64,000 nt of DNA from Prinsepia uniflora (GCA_032719365.1 CM064872.1:24470140-24534139); one strand, 5' to 3'. Positions 21,676 through 33,925 are shown, counted from the first letter of the stretch. Translations and numbers: made by a program. Notes: generated from the sequence alone by a model not told the origin.

Positions 21676-24524
21676 TTCCAAAAAACAAAACCTTGAAGGA
21701 AAGGAGGCTCAAAGTAGACAATATCGTGTTAGAGTTGGGTCCTAACCGAGGAGGGTCGGGTTCTAACACACAATGTTTGATACCTCACTTTTGCTTATCT
21801 TTAATTGTTTAGAAATCTAGAATAAGAACTTTTAGTTCATTAATATTCAGTGGTACAAACTAAGGACCATGACAAAAGGGAAATTAATCACTCACCCTAT
21901 CACGAAACCAGCTAATAAACTTCTGGTTGTGCTGATGTTGTATCCACTTTTCATTATTTGCTTTTGTTGGGCTAGTCTCCTTCAAAAACTCCTTGTGTTC
22001 ACTACAAAGTACGTGTTAAGTGGGAGTAAATTGATTTAAACTTTAGAAAACATAGATTTAGAAAACTTAACAGCGTGTAAGGATCAACTTCACTTGTGTT
22101 ATCCAAGATGGTACGATGGGATTGCTCCCATTTATCAAGTGGAACATATTCTAATGTTGCACTTGATAATGCTTCATTAGTGTTTTCTAGCTCAACGCAG
22201 GATGTAGGAACCCCAATTGCATTTAACTCATCCATATACTCTGAACAAAACTCCACAGAATTTTCAACAAGCTTTCTTTCTGCAATGCAACCTTCCGGAC
22301 AAGCTCGATTGTGAGCATAACTGCTTAGTATTTTCATATACCTTTCAAATGGGTACATCCATCTAAAAAATACAGGTCCACACAATTTGAACTCTCTAAT
22401 AAGGTGGACATCTAGATGGACAATCGGATCAAAAAATAATGGGGCAAAGAATTTTTCAAGCATACACAATGTAGAAACCAGATCTGATTGTATCTTATCT
22501 AGGCTAGGTACATCTGCCACTTTTTTGCATAAATCATTAAAGAAAAATCAAAATCGGGTTATGGCATATCTAACTTGAGCTGACAGCACACCACCCAGTA
22601 CAATCCATAGCAATTGTTGCATCAATACATGACAATCATGCGACTTTAGACCAACTACATTCAAATTATTCATTGAAACTAGGCTTCTTATATTTGAAGA
22701 GTAGCCTTCAGGCACTTTTATACTCATCAATGCTTTGCACATTGATAATTTCTCCTTCTTTTCTAATGTACACATTGAAGGAGGCAAATAAGTTCTTTTT
22801 TCCCCAACCATGGGTGCCAAATCAATTCTCAACCCCATTTCAACAAGATCCAAACGAGATGCCACACTATCTTTTGATCTTCCTGGAATATTCAACAAAG
22901 TAGATAACAAACTCTCGCACACATTTTTCTCAATATGCATCACATACAAACAATGCCGAACATAATGTGACTTCCAATAGGGAAGGTAAAAGAAAATCGA
23001 CCTTTTCTTCCTAAAATTTGTACATCCATTGTAACAACCCGTCCCGAGACTTGGGATTACTAGAGTGTTTAAGGTGTGATTAGTAAGGTTAATCAAGGGT
23101 TAGGTGGTCCCGAGGGGTCCGGGAACTTAGAATGACGATTTTGCCCCTGGGTCGGGCAGAAATGTTGACTTTTATTTCGGGTGGTCAAATGGGAGTTGAC
23201 CAGTGACCAGGACATAGTTGAGGACGTTACGAATCCTTAGGCAGGTGGCACGCCCGATTCCGACATCCGAGGAGGAAGTTGTGATGTTCGGAAGATTGAG
23301 GGCATAACCGTAATTTGGCGAAATTAGGGGGGAAACGTTGACTTTTTATACGAACGGGTTTTGGTAAGTTGACCTAAGACCGTTAGATAGATCTCGTCGT
23401 CCCGAGTTCGATGACAGGCGGCACGTATTCATCGGACGTACGATGTGGGAGTTACAGGTCTAGAAAGGTAGTGGCAAAGTTGTAATTTTGGGTAAAACAG
23501 AAGGGCATTTTGGTCTTTTGTGCTCTGGGATGTGTGCAACAGATAAGGACAGATGAAGGGTAGGATTGGTGACACGTGGAGGAGGTCTGGTTGGTTCTAG
23601 GGAGTGCACGGTCCAATTATTTGGGGTGCACCCGTGTATGTGTGTTGTGTGTGTGTTCGAAGAACTGGAAATAGAGAGTGAAGAATTGAGAGTGAGTGAT
23701 CAATTTTGTGTGCGGGTGAGACTCTGGTGAGTTGTGAGAGTGAAAGGAAGAAGAGAGGAGGTTGGTGATCGAGTTTGGGACTGAGATCGTGCACGGAGAC
23801 ACGGCGGAGGAAGACGGTGAGTTCTGAGAAAACAGAGGAGCCGTGGGACTGTGGCGGTGGTTGTGCCGTGTGGTGGCTCAATCCAAGCCAATAGCAAGCG
23901 CAGACGACTGCAGGGGACTCAACGATCACCGTGGCACACGGCGGTGCAGACGGCGGAGCGAGTATCGAAGGTATACCCTGATTCCCCTGTTTTTCCCGTT
24001 TTTCTTGTTTTCAAAAGTCGTGGACCTAGGGCGAGAGTCGAGGGATTTGGAGGTTAGAGTGAGACTTCTGGAGGTCCCAAGAGTCGACTGCGTGTGTTGC
24101 CGTGACGGAGGAGTACACGGTGGAGGCTATACGAAAGAGAGTACCTGTGTGCTCTGTTTTGCCGTGATGTTCAAACGGGAAGTCGTGACGTGTGGGGTTG
24201 AGTCGACGGTTATGGTGAGTGGTACGAGGCTCAGGGAGGTCCTAGGCGTCGTCTAGGGTGGTTATTGTGACGGGAGAAGACCTGGGTGGCCGGAATAGGA
24301 AACAGGGGATAGTTTGGGTTTTATTTTGAGCTCGAGTCGACGGGTTAGGGACAGTGTCGAGGTGTTTGAGTGAGGGAACTGGATTGCTTAGGATTGGACG
24401 AAGAGGATGGTGAAGAGAGGGAGGAAAATGGTGCAGGCACGGCGGTGAACCGCTCTCGCCGGTTCAAACAGCAGGCACTGTATCGAGCCCGGTCTACGCG
24501 AGGTAGACGGTGACACTGTAGCAG

Positions 24525-24543
24525 GTGCGTGAGGGCCACGCGC
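24525..24543 (+). promoter_or_regulatory. Conserved LTR hairpin (23030-26087 copy)
   Basis: GTGCGTG, loop AGGGC, CACGCGC: one T-G wobble, otherwise paired. It lies 338 nt before the donor. Confidence 0.5.
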
Positions 24544-24862
24544 AGCCACTTTGGGCGGCGCGTGGAGGCGCGTGCGGCGGTTCTGGGAGAAACGGTCAAC
24601 ATAGTTCTTGGTCTAGGAGTTGTTGTGAGTTCAATGGAGTTGGTTTCGGGTTAATCGGAAGTCGTTTGAGTATAATTCCGCGAGAGTGAATGTGTAGGGT
24701 CCCGGGGTTTTAAGTCTTCGGTTCGGGGATTTTTGAGGAAATTTAGGTGAGTGTTTGTAGATGTAGTAGTGACGTAATTTGACGGTGTTTGACAGGATCG
24801 GGATTTCCCTAGGAAGCCGAGGAACGGGCTGGACGTTCGGGACGCGAGTAGGGCTCAGTACT

Positions 24863-25800
24863 GTGAGTGGACCCTTTTCTCTAAACTCGAGCATGCATAA
24901 CTGTTTTCTATAATTGTCTTATGGTTTTTAATCATAATTTTATGTTTATCGAATGTGTTTGGTTGGTTTTGCATTATTACACGTTTTTCAAGAATGTTCG
25001 GTTTTTAGCACGTTTTACGAGAAAGTGGTTTGTTTCTGAAATGGATGCAATGGTTTTGGAATTTCAATTGATAAGTGATTTTCATTGGTTATAAAGGGAT
25101 TTTGGAACATGAGTTCGATAAGAAAGGTTTTAGGTTTTAGAAATGGATTTCGGAAATGGAAGTTGGTTTTAAAGTGGAAAAGTGGATTCCGGATTTGGGT
25201 TCGGAATGACGGTTCTGGATGCCGGAAGGGCTTCGGACCAGTGATTTCGAATTCGGGTTTGGATGTGGATTGGAAAATGGTTTTCAAATGGTTTTGGGAT
25301 TGGATTTGCTGGATCTGGATATTGGGTTTAAAGACCCGGATATATGTGACGGGGGACCGGCCGGATTGGGTTTAAAGACCCGGATTGAGTTTAAAGACTC
25401 GGGAGTTTAAAGACTCGGATATATCGATTTTCCCCCGTAGGCCTTGAGTTTAAAGACTCGGGAGTTTAAAGACTCGGATATGATTAAGGCCTGGATTGAG
25501 TTTAAAGACTCGGGAGTTTAAAGACTCGGATAGATCCAGCAGGTTTGATCGGGAAAATGATGATTTGGGAATTATGGTTTTGATACGGTTTCTGATACTC
25601 ATGTTATGGTTTCTTATGGTATTTTATAGTGTTTCTGTTTCTTATGATGTTTAAGAATGATTCTTTTATTAATGTGTTATAACTGTTGGTTATGCATGTG
25701 GTTTCAAAACGGAGGGTTTAACTCGGTTTTCTTATAAAATGGTTTTTGAACTTTTGTACCTTCTGGTCCACTCACATTTTCTGTTTTAATTGCCCTCCAG
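24863..25800 (+). other. Putative LTR intron (23030-26087 copy)
   Basis: Donor GTGAGTGGAC (24863-24872) and exact complement GTCCACTCAC (25766-25775), with the acceptor CCTCCAG/GTTGTGG ending at 25800, 25 nt after the branch motif. Length is 938 nt. Confidence 0.5.
25324..25527 (+). repeat. TTTAAA-dyad array, eight units
   Basis: Two GGGTTTAAAGACCC units lead; six GAGTTTAAAGACTC-type units follow, mostly as back-to-back pairs joined by GG. This is the cleanest copy of the array. Confidence 0.75.
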
Positions 25801-27532
25801 GTTGTGGAGCTAGCGCGGGGTCTTGACGTCGAGGCAGTGTCCAAGGCATAGAAGTGACGTGAGGGATCCTAGGAGAGTTAAAGGCTTCTGTGTGCGTGTA
25901 CTTTATCGGTTTTTATTTTCTTTGTAATTTAGTGCTATGCTCTGTAAACGATAAGGTTGAGATATTTTGTACTTACTCCTGCGTTTGACTGGGTTAGAGT
26001 GAGTTTTACTTGAGTTTTGCGTCGGGGAGTCAGACGGGAGCGGGATTTACCTCGGGTTTCGGGGTGAAACCGGGGTGGGTCCTGACATCCATCATCTTTA
26101 TTATCTTTCCATACTCATATTTGATATTTTTAACTACTTCCGACACTTGCTTCCCGGTTAGAGGTATTGGGGCTGCCTCAAGTTCTTCCTTACCATTAAA
26201 CTCTTCAGTTAGTTTTCTACAGGGATAAAAGTGTGGCAAGAATCTCCGGTGACTAGTATATGCCATTTTACTGGCATGTACCAACCTTTTTCCGTAAATG
26301 TTTTGTTGCCGCAAATTAGGCATCCACAATACCCCTTTGTTAGACAACCAGCCAAACACCCATAAGCTGGGAAATCATTAATTGTCCATAAAAGGACAAC
26401 TCTTAAAGTGATGGTTTGTTTCCGATATGCATCATACACTCCCTCTACTCCATTCCACAATGTTCCTAAATCTTCAATTAAGGGTTCTAAATAGACATCT
26501 ATATCATTCCCAGCATGAACTTTCTCTTCATGCACAACTCCGGAGGAAGGTTATAGCTTACCAAAATGACATGCCAACAACTATATTTACTACTAAGGGA
26601 ACTATGTGGATTTATTCCATCAGCCGAAAGGGCTAGCCTAAGGTTCCTTGGCTCACTTGCAAATTCCGGGCACTTATGGTCAATCATCTTCCAAGAAGGA
26701 GAATCTGCTGGATGACACAAGTGTCCATCCTTTATACGGCCTCCATCATGCCAAGTCAAATTTTTTGATGTCTCCAAAGATTTAAAAAATCGTTTAAGCC
26801 AAGGGACAGGAGGAAAATACCATAAAAACTTCGTTGGGATGCCTTCCTTCTCAACACCATCCTTTGTCACCTTCCATCTTGAAAGGCCACATTTAGGGCA
26901 ACTTGTAGCTTCCTGAAACTGCTTCTTATAGAAAATACAATGATTTTCACCTGCATGTATTATCTCATACTTTAACCCTAAGGCACACACTGTTTTCTTT
27001 GCCTCATGTAAAGATTGAGGAAGCTGGTGCCCCTTCATAAGCAAGTCTCCAATCTGACTTAACATATCTGAGAAACATATGTCGGTCATACCATGTATTG
27101 CCTTCATATTGTATAACTTAACCAATTCCGATAACTTCGTGTATTTACAACATCAAGGATAGCAATGAGTCTCTGAATCCTCCAAAAACTCCTTAAATTC
27201 CTTTGGATTTTCAGTGAAATCCTCATGTGCCGCTTCGCACATTTCCACAGTTTCATCATAAACTCCACAAGGTTCATGCAGTTCTTCATTCACAGGTACG
27301 CTCTCCCCTCTGTTCCCACTATTAGTTGATAAAATGGGCTCTCCATGCCAAATCCAATTAATATAGGTCTCATCTATGCCATTAAATATAAATGCTCCCT
27401 TATTAAGCGAATTGTTAATTTTCTAGTATTTCCACACTTTTGACATGGACAATGAATACGCCTCTGATCGCTAGCAACTCCTAATGCTGTCCTAAGGAAT
27501 TTTTCAACCCCATCGTCATACTCTTTACTTCT

Positions 27533-27582
27533 CCTATTCGCATACATCCAAGATTTACCTATTCGCATACATCCAAGATTTA
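27533..27582. repeat. 25-bp tandem duplication in TNP2
   Basis: Two exact copies of a 25-bp unit beginning CCTATTCGCATACATCC. It repeats the W-M-Y-A-N-R coding stretch and, not being a multiple of three, shifts the frame upstream. Confidence 0.85.
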
Positions 27583-29292
27583 TCAATCCCTCTAGCACAA
27601 TCAAATTTACAACCAAAATATAATGGTTTATTAAGTCAAATCACATCAACTATGTTCTTTGTTGCAATCAAATATCAAATACCATTAACAATCTATAGCA
27701 ATCAAATTACTTAATTCCTTAACAATATATTGAAATCGAATTACTCCTTAGTGTATCATATATTAGAAAACACATAAGGGTGAAGCATATATTAATTCAG
27801 GAGTTACGTAAACTTACATTATAGAGATCAAACACCAATATGCAGCTAGATTGTATAGGTGAGCTTTGTAAAGATTGTAGCAGAGTTCCCTCGAACGGCC
27901 TCCAACAAGTTACTAAGAAGAGTCCTGAGGGACCAAATGAAGCATGAGCTTTCTGTTCAGAGTAGATTTAGTTTCTCGAGCCTATAGTGACTTACAGACA
28001 GAGTTCCAAAGGGTCACGGTCACATCTTTTTTGTTTCCATCATGCACGATTGAGTTGTGAAAACTTCTAGATAGGAACACTCAAATCCCCAGCTACCCAT
28101 TTTACAAGAATGATACAGCCACCTCAACCATGCACCCATTAGATGTATTGAATAATCTCTCGAATTCAATTAAGATAACAATATATCGTAACAATTGTTC
28201 CATGAAAACATTTTTTTCGTACTATATACTAGTAAGTGGACGGTGATATGTTATCGTACCGGCAGGTGTCACTGTGTTCCATATATAAAATCAAAGAAAT
28301 CATTGTTTATGTTATTGAATATAACATCTCTTACACATACAAAATCCGACTTCCAAGTAGTTTCATTTATTCGTAAGGTTTAATTTTATTCCTTAATAGT
28401 TTAAGTTTAATTTTATTTTCTCAATCATACAAGATTTTGAGATCTATATCCGTAAAGGCGGGGCATTGGATAGTAATGGTTACAACACTAACAGAAAAGG
28501 AATGAATGAAACTGCAAAAAGCTATACAGAAACCGGTACCTGTTGCTATAAGGCTTTCTCCAGGACTAAGAATAGCAACCTGGAGGACACATGAAACAAC
28601 TTTTTGGATTAGTTGTTTAAAACTAAAGCAAGAAAAATACACAACTCATTAGAAAGATGAAACTGCAATATCAGCAACCACCTTATTTTTAACAAAACAG
28701 TCTATGGCAACACAAATACTGAGAAACCACAAAACAATGAGAAGGTACCTTGAATGCTACAAAGGACTTGCTTGTGTTTTTAATTCTAATGGCACTCCTA
28801 ACCTGATTTCTAGGTTCACATACAAGAAACGGAGTTTATATATGTAAATAAACAAAATTAATGAATCATCAGATAGAGAGGAAATCTGCAAGCATCTTTA
28901 AACAAAACAAATCCACAAAACCAGTTTGGTTTCCCTCTTTAGCCCTAAATCCTTCTAAACTTTCAACTCAAAATACAAAAATCATCCACAACATCCTTAA
29001 ATATCCGAATAATATAGCGGATGAGCCATATGATTAACTTAAACACATAAATGTATTATCGTTTTCTAAATCAATTCTCCAAATTTAATTCTCCAAACTT
29101 TCAATTGTGTTTAGTCATCTCCATATAACCTCACCTAACACATTCCTCGCTTTCCCCTCAAATTTTCAAACCAGCCAAACATATTACAAAACAAAATTGA
29201 AACAAATTAATAAAACCCCCTTATTTAAGAACAAAAGTAATCAAATTTACCCCCTTATTTGAAGCACATTGGTGATGGTGGGAATTGAAAAC

Positions 29293-29450
29293 AAGGGAAT
29301 TTGATGCAAACATAAACAAAATGATAAACAACTCATAATTACCACAAAAAACCGGACATGACCCTAAACCATCCATCATAACAATCTTATACGTACGTTG
29401 GAGAAGTTGATCTTTCTAATTTTGTATTAAAAACTTCTATATAATATAAT
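29293..29450 (+). repeat. Direct repeat, left copy
   Basis: 158 bp starting AAGGGAATTTGATGC; about 95% identical to 29957-30115. The 506 bp between them and the outer flanks are unrelated to each other. Ends are not TG...CA and no primer site follows, so these are not recognisable LTRs. Confidence 0.8.
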
Positions 29451-29956
29451 ATGTAGATATGAATGTGAATACAACATATGAAATTATTCATGGAGGCATG
29501 TGGGATTGTGAACTCTCTCAAATCGGTAATATAAATATGCATGTGTATCTGAATATATTTTTGAACACAACGTCCTTTCTACCATTAAAACTTCGAAAGA
29601 TTATATTCTTGAGTTTTTTATGGATAGCATTCTTCTTTTCATGAAAAAAATATATCTCGAAAGTTCTCTACGTTCAATCATTCTCATGAAATTTTGAGAA
29701 AACATGTATGATTATTTTTTTATATTCAATCATTCTCTGTACATGACATTTACGTGGATAAAATTTCATCCTTATCCACTTTTCTACTACTTAGAGTGAA
29801 ATCTCGATCCATAAGCTAACTATTCTTATAAATATGCCTTACTCTTATCACATGAAGGGTTTTTTTTTTTGGAAGTTAAAGCCTTTAGAGTAAGGTGGAG
29901 TTAAGCGATGAATAGTAGGCTTTTTAAGGAAATAGATTAATATTGTGGACTAGAAT

Positions 29957-30115
29957 AAGGGAATTTGATGCAAACATAAACAAAATGATAAACAACTCAT
30001 AATTACCACAAAAAAACCAGACATGACCCTAAAGCATCCATCATAACAAACTTATACGTACATTGGAGAAGTTGATCTTTCTAATTTTGTATTAAAAACT
30101 TCTATATAATATAAT
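29957..30115 (+). repeat. Direct repeat, right copy
   Basis: Partner of 29293-29450, with one extra A in the ACCACAAAAAAA run and a handful of substitutions. Confidence 0.8.
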
Positions 30116-31559
30116 TTCAAAAAAATCCTCTCGTCATTCAGACAGCGGGTAGTGCTCAGATCAATCCCGAAGGTGTATAATGCTTCAACTGAAGATTCTT
30201 AAACTTCTCAAGAACGCACTTCTTTCTTCATTTTTCAAGTAAACAGAAGACGGACTGAGGGTGTTAATTGAAATGATTAGACATTGATTCCTGTCCTCAA
30301 TAATAATTACTCAAAACTAAAGCAATCCAATCTAATAAATATTCATCACTAAAAAAGGGAAAAGAGATTTGAACAAGAGTTTGGACAAGAAAAGTAAGGG
30401 AACTAGCATAACATCAAGTTCCTAAAGAAAAATATTAGTAGAAAATTATTTATGCCAAACATCAATCAACAATTTGAAATTCTTGGGCGGCAAAAAATTT
30501 TTCATCGGTATCTTTAGGACAAATTAGCTACTTTCTTTAAGATTAGACAATTGGAATAGGCACTTGATCTTAAAGGGCATTTTGTTATCTAGTATTTAAA
30601 GGATAACCTAAAGATAAAGGGCATGGAATCAAGTTCCCCAAATAGCCACCAAAGGTCTAAAACACAACAGTATACATTTTACATACATAGCTAATTTCCA
30701 GCACACAACTATCAAAATAACCATTTAACTAGATAGTTATATCATCTTCCGAAACAGAGAGAGCAATAAGTTAGTTTACTACTAGTCTGGTGTTGTTTCA
30801 AAGCATCATGTTCACTCAACATGTTCCCCTTTCTGCAGTAAAAGGCATGCTCCCTACTGACGTCGAAAATCCAAAACCCATTTCCCATCAAGCCAAATAG
30901 ATACACCTACGCCATTCAAAATACACCTAGGCCATTCAAATACTTGAGACTCCAAATAGACTTAATACTCCATCAGTTCCCCACAGAATAAGTCAAATTT
31001 CTCTCTCTAAAATCGATTTTCCTTTCACTCTTTTTAGCACATCAGCACATGGGTGTGGAAGTACGAGCATAACACATCAGTGAGGCATCTAGATTATTGT
31101 TTTATCTATTTTGATTTGATTTGAACTCATATTTCGATGTTTATTCTTTTGGGTTTAAGTTTTCTCAAATTTTTTCATACCATTCCTATACCCATAAATA
31201 AGTAAACAGTAATACAGACACACCCAATCACACATGAAATCAGACACACCCAATCTCACTTGAAATCAAAAACTAACACACCCAATTTTTCAATAAATTC
31301 ATACACGCCCAATTTTTTCATAAATTCAGACACACCCAATCTCACTTGAAATAAAAAACTGACCTGGAGGGGAGAGGGAGGAACAACGAAGCACCACGAT
31401 GGAGCATATGTGGGATGAAGCTCTTTGCAAGTTTGGGAAGAAAACTGGGCACTGCACATCTGAGAAGAAAACTGTCCTGGAGGGAGAGAAGGTGAGAGGA
31501 AGAAGAGAAGAGAAGGTTGAGTACGTGCGTGGTGTTTTCTATTATATCATATATTTTTT

Positions 31560-31686
31560 TTTCCTGAATATTATATCATATATTAGACAACACCAAATTT
31601 AAACTGATGTCTAAACTACATTGTACATCAGTTTTTATATATGTGTTGTCTATAGGGTGTAGTTTATTACCATATTTCTTATAGTG
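31560..31686 (-). repeat. CACTA1 5' terminus and subterminal repeats
   Basis: Units of 'agacaac' and 'gttgtctata' type at 31585-31660, then the terminal repeat ending TTATAGTG at 31686. Confidence 0.85.
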
Positions 31687-31892
31687 TGGGCTTGACAAAT
31701 GGCCCTTAATAAAAAGAATAATTAGGGATTGAAGCATTAAGAGCATTGGGTAGTAACCAATAGGGTCCTATACTTAATATAGCCCGCAATGATATTCAAA
31801 AAGGGGTAAATTGGTAACTCCACTAATTAGAAGTCCTAATTCTCGGTACGAGTTATAACATCATTTGTGAGGAAAAGAAAACATTAAATTTA

Positions 31893-32602
31893 GGATTAAT
31901 TATAAATTAGTCCAATTTTTAAGCCTTACTTATAAATTAGTCCACATAACATATAAAATAGTCCATTTACTATTTTTTAAAGATTTTTACTGTGTTCTAC
32001 TTATGTTTTGTTTTTTTAAGTTTTTAAATACCGTTTATATCATTTTTTTCAAATAAGGATGAGAAAATTTCAAATTTTAAATATTATTATTTTATATTTA
32101 TTTTTCAAAATTAATTAAATTAAGATAATTCTAACTAAATTTCAGAAAATTTATTTTATATTTATTTTATCAGATAACATCTGATACTTTTTAAAAGTCA
32201 GAGAGTTACATGTACGTTATTTATCTTATTACTTTTCGTAGGTAAATTAATGAGTACCTGTTTATTTTTATTTTTTTTGAGAGAGAGGTATATTAAAAAA
32301 ATATACCTATTATGAGACAAATATAATTTCTATATATATATATATATATATGTATCTTATTTATACGCGAGAGTTAAGTAGGTAATATTATTTAATTACA
32401 TGTAAGTCTATAATTAAATATTGGTAGCTATATAAATATAATATGTAATATCACACTTATAATTATTTAAAAGATAACGAAAAAAAAGAATGATATAATT
32501 TGACAAATAATAAAAAATTATTTATTTTTTACTCTTTTTATTTATTATAGTGAATTAACTTATAAGTTGAATTAAAAAATTGGACTCATTTATAATTATC
32601 CC
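31893..32602. mobile_element. AT-rich MITE-like element, 710 bp
   Basis: The left end GGATTAATTATAAATTAGTCC and the inverted right end GGGATAATTATAAATGAGTCC match for about 30 bp. AATTTA flanks both sides (31887-31892 and 32603-32608). The interior is about 80% A/T with no coding frame. Superfamily not assigned. Confidence 0.55.
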
Positions 32603-32608
32603 AATTTA

Positions 32609-33771
32609 GTATTAATTTGTTTTTTGAACGTTGCTTCGTAGTGGATCTGCTAAGATTTCTGCTGTTGACTGGCCCTTCGATTCTAATTAATAGGATCTGA
32701 CCCACGATCCACCGAGTCCATGAAAATATTGGACTTCAAAAGTCCAAATAAAATTGAACCTAGCTGGCTATTCACTGATAGTTAATTATAATAATTTGCT
32801 ATGGCCTACCCACACCCACCAAACCAAATTTTGTAGTTGTTGAAGTGGTCCAATGAAATGAATGATGAATGATAGAAATAGAATGATGGATGCTTCATGT
32901 CTCTCTTGCTCTGGGTAGCTGGGTCTCTGGATCTCTGGGTGAGCTGGGTTCAGATTTGGACATTTTATGCTACGTACATGGATAGATAATATATATATAT
33001 ATATAATATATAATCTATACATATAAAGATAAATAAAATTAATTAACTGACACTAATCTGGTATTACGAATAGATTTTTAAACTCAAACAGGTGCACGTG
33101 GGGCGTTTGCAAGTGTGGTGTATATATATATATATTTGCTTTAGCTTTAGAGTAGGTGTTGGGATATTTCTCATGTGCGGTGATGGAAACGTGCATCAGA
33201 ATATGCGCTCCTTCTTCCGGATCGAAGAACATCAGCATCAGCATCAGCATCAGCGTGGAAAAAGGAGGTAGGGCACCTCATACAAGAAGCATAATCTGAT
33301 TCATTTCAATGATTATGGATAGCTAGGGTGTCGTTGCTATAATTAAATCACAACCAATTAAACCGCAAGCCTTCATTTTGTGTTTAATACGGTACGCAGC
33401 TTTAGTTATTTTTTGAACATGTATAATAGAGATCCAAATTAAGGCTTAAGGTAGAATCACTTGTTTCCTTAATTTTATTCTCAATATATGGTTGAATCAC
33501 TTGTTTCCTCAATTTTACTTGAACATCCATGTTTCATATTTGGTGAGAAAGTAGTTGGTTGGAAGATCTGATACTCGTTAAATAACAAAGACCCGGGAGG
33601 TGCAAGCCATAATAAAACGGATGGCTCACAGATTCTACTGCATCTAAAATCAATGAGATATTGGCGTGGGAAAAAAGAACGACTATGAGAGCATCAACAA
33701 TAGACTTTTTTATATATTTGGTCAAATTTGATTCATTTTAAAGAATTCAAAGATTATTAATTGCTATCCAG
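32609..33771. other. Intergenic, no gene seen
   Basis: AT-rich spacer with (TA)n tracts (32988-33010 and 33121-33135) and a short CATCAG hexamer run (33231-33254). Nothing coding is supported. Confidence 0.5.
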
Positions 33772-33925
33772 ACAACTAGAAAAAAGACTTTAGCAACAGA
33801 ACAAATCTGTTGCCTATTCTCCATTTTTACCGTGGTATTACATGGTGATGCCAATTGGGAAATGTTTTGGCAACGGATTTTCTCCGTTACCTAAAGTGGT
33901 TTTTGAATGAAACAAAAACCATATA
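33772..33925 (+). mobile_element. Relic of a CACTA terminus
   Basis: ACAACTAGAAAAAAGACTTT followed by 'agcaacagaacaaatctgttgcc' and 'ggcaacggattttctccgttacc' has the facing-repeat layout seen at 53076 and 9351. The CACTA hexamer itself has decayed. The partner end is not identified. Confidence 0.45.

Larger units (their letters stand above)
20683..21768 (+). mobile_element. Tandem Cassandra TRIM: three LTRs, two interiors
   Basis: Cassandra is a terminal-repeat retrotransposon in miniature whose LTRs contain 5S-rRNA-derived sequence. LTR1 is 20683-21002, LTR2 21073-21376, LTR3 21447-21768. Each 70-bp interior opens with an initiator-Met primer site (21006 and 21380) and closes with a purine-rich GGGTGGA stretch. 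There is no coding capacity. Flanks are CACAG (20678-20682) and CACAA (21769-21773), a 4/5 duplication around the whole array, so it is one insertion locus. It lies between the DUF4218 and DUF4216 exons of TNP2. Confidence 0.9.
23030..26087 (+). mobile_element. Solo LTR, 3058 bp, in the CACTA1 TNP2 core
   Basis: TGTAACAACCC (23030) to GGGTCCTGACA (26087), with perfect TCCAT duplications (23025-23029 and 26088-26092). It carries an eight-unit TTTAAA-dyad array (25324-25527). The transposase reading resumes on either side, which confirms the insertion point. Confidence 0.93.
20061..27616 (-). pseudogene. CACTA1 TNP2-type transposase
   Basis: Order on the minus strand: a transposase-associated domain (27616-27400; S-W-M-Y-A-N-R-R-S-K-E-Y-D-D-G-V and H-C-P-C-Q-K-C-G-N); an acidic linker with W-I-W-H-G-E; the Transposase_21/TNP2 core (27125-26090, continuing at 23029-22548 with L-P-Y-W-K and H-I-E-K-N-V-C); DUF4218 (22520-22002; R-W-M-Y-P-F-E-R-Y and P-E-G-C-I-A-E); an exon ending W-F-R-D-R before a GTGAGT donor (about 21900); and DUF4216 (20680-20061; N-S-R-V-S-I and Y-I-D-D-P). 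TNP2 is the catalytic CACTA transposase. Breaks: a 25-bp duplication (27533-27582), a one-base loss after H-L-Y-L (near 27390), a TGA at 27155-27153, and frameshifts near 26520, 26300 and 22548. A solo LTR and a Cassandra array also split it. The true start is uncertain; the stop is at 20061-20063. Confidence 0.85.
27617..31559 (-). other. CACTA1 5' region, no gene seen
   Basis: AT-rich DNA between the TNP2 N-terminus and the right terminus, presumably promoter, leader and first intron. The frames present are short and without recognisable domains. It holds a 158-bp direct repeat (29293-29450 and 29957-30115). An exon cannot be placed. Confidence 0.5.
9351..31686 (-). mobile_element. CACTA1: En/Spm-type DNA transposon with nested insertions
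   Basis: Left end CACTACAACAAATTTTCC (9351), right end inverted CACTATAAGAAATATGG (31686), and TGG on both outer sides (9348-9350 and 31687-31689), the 3-bp duplication typical of CACTA. Subterminal 11-mers of the type TTTAGACAACG/CGTTGTCTAAA crowd both ends. Inside, on the minus strand, are a TNP2 gene and then a Transposase_24/ULP1 gene. Three solo LTRs and a tandem Cassandra account for about 9.8 kb of the 22.3 kb, leaving an element of about 12.5 kb. Both genes carry stops and frameshifts, so the element is not autonomous. Confidence 0.9.

Noticed and set aside
23843..24256. 137-codon frame in the 23030-26087 LTR
   Set aside because: No matching frame in the other LTR copies; GC-rich non-coding sequence.
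29293..30115. TRIM with 158-bp LTRs
   Set aside because: No TG...CA ends, no primer site or polypurine tract, no target duplication.
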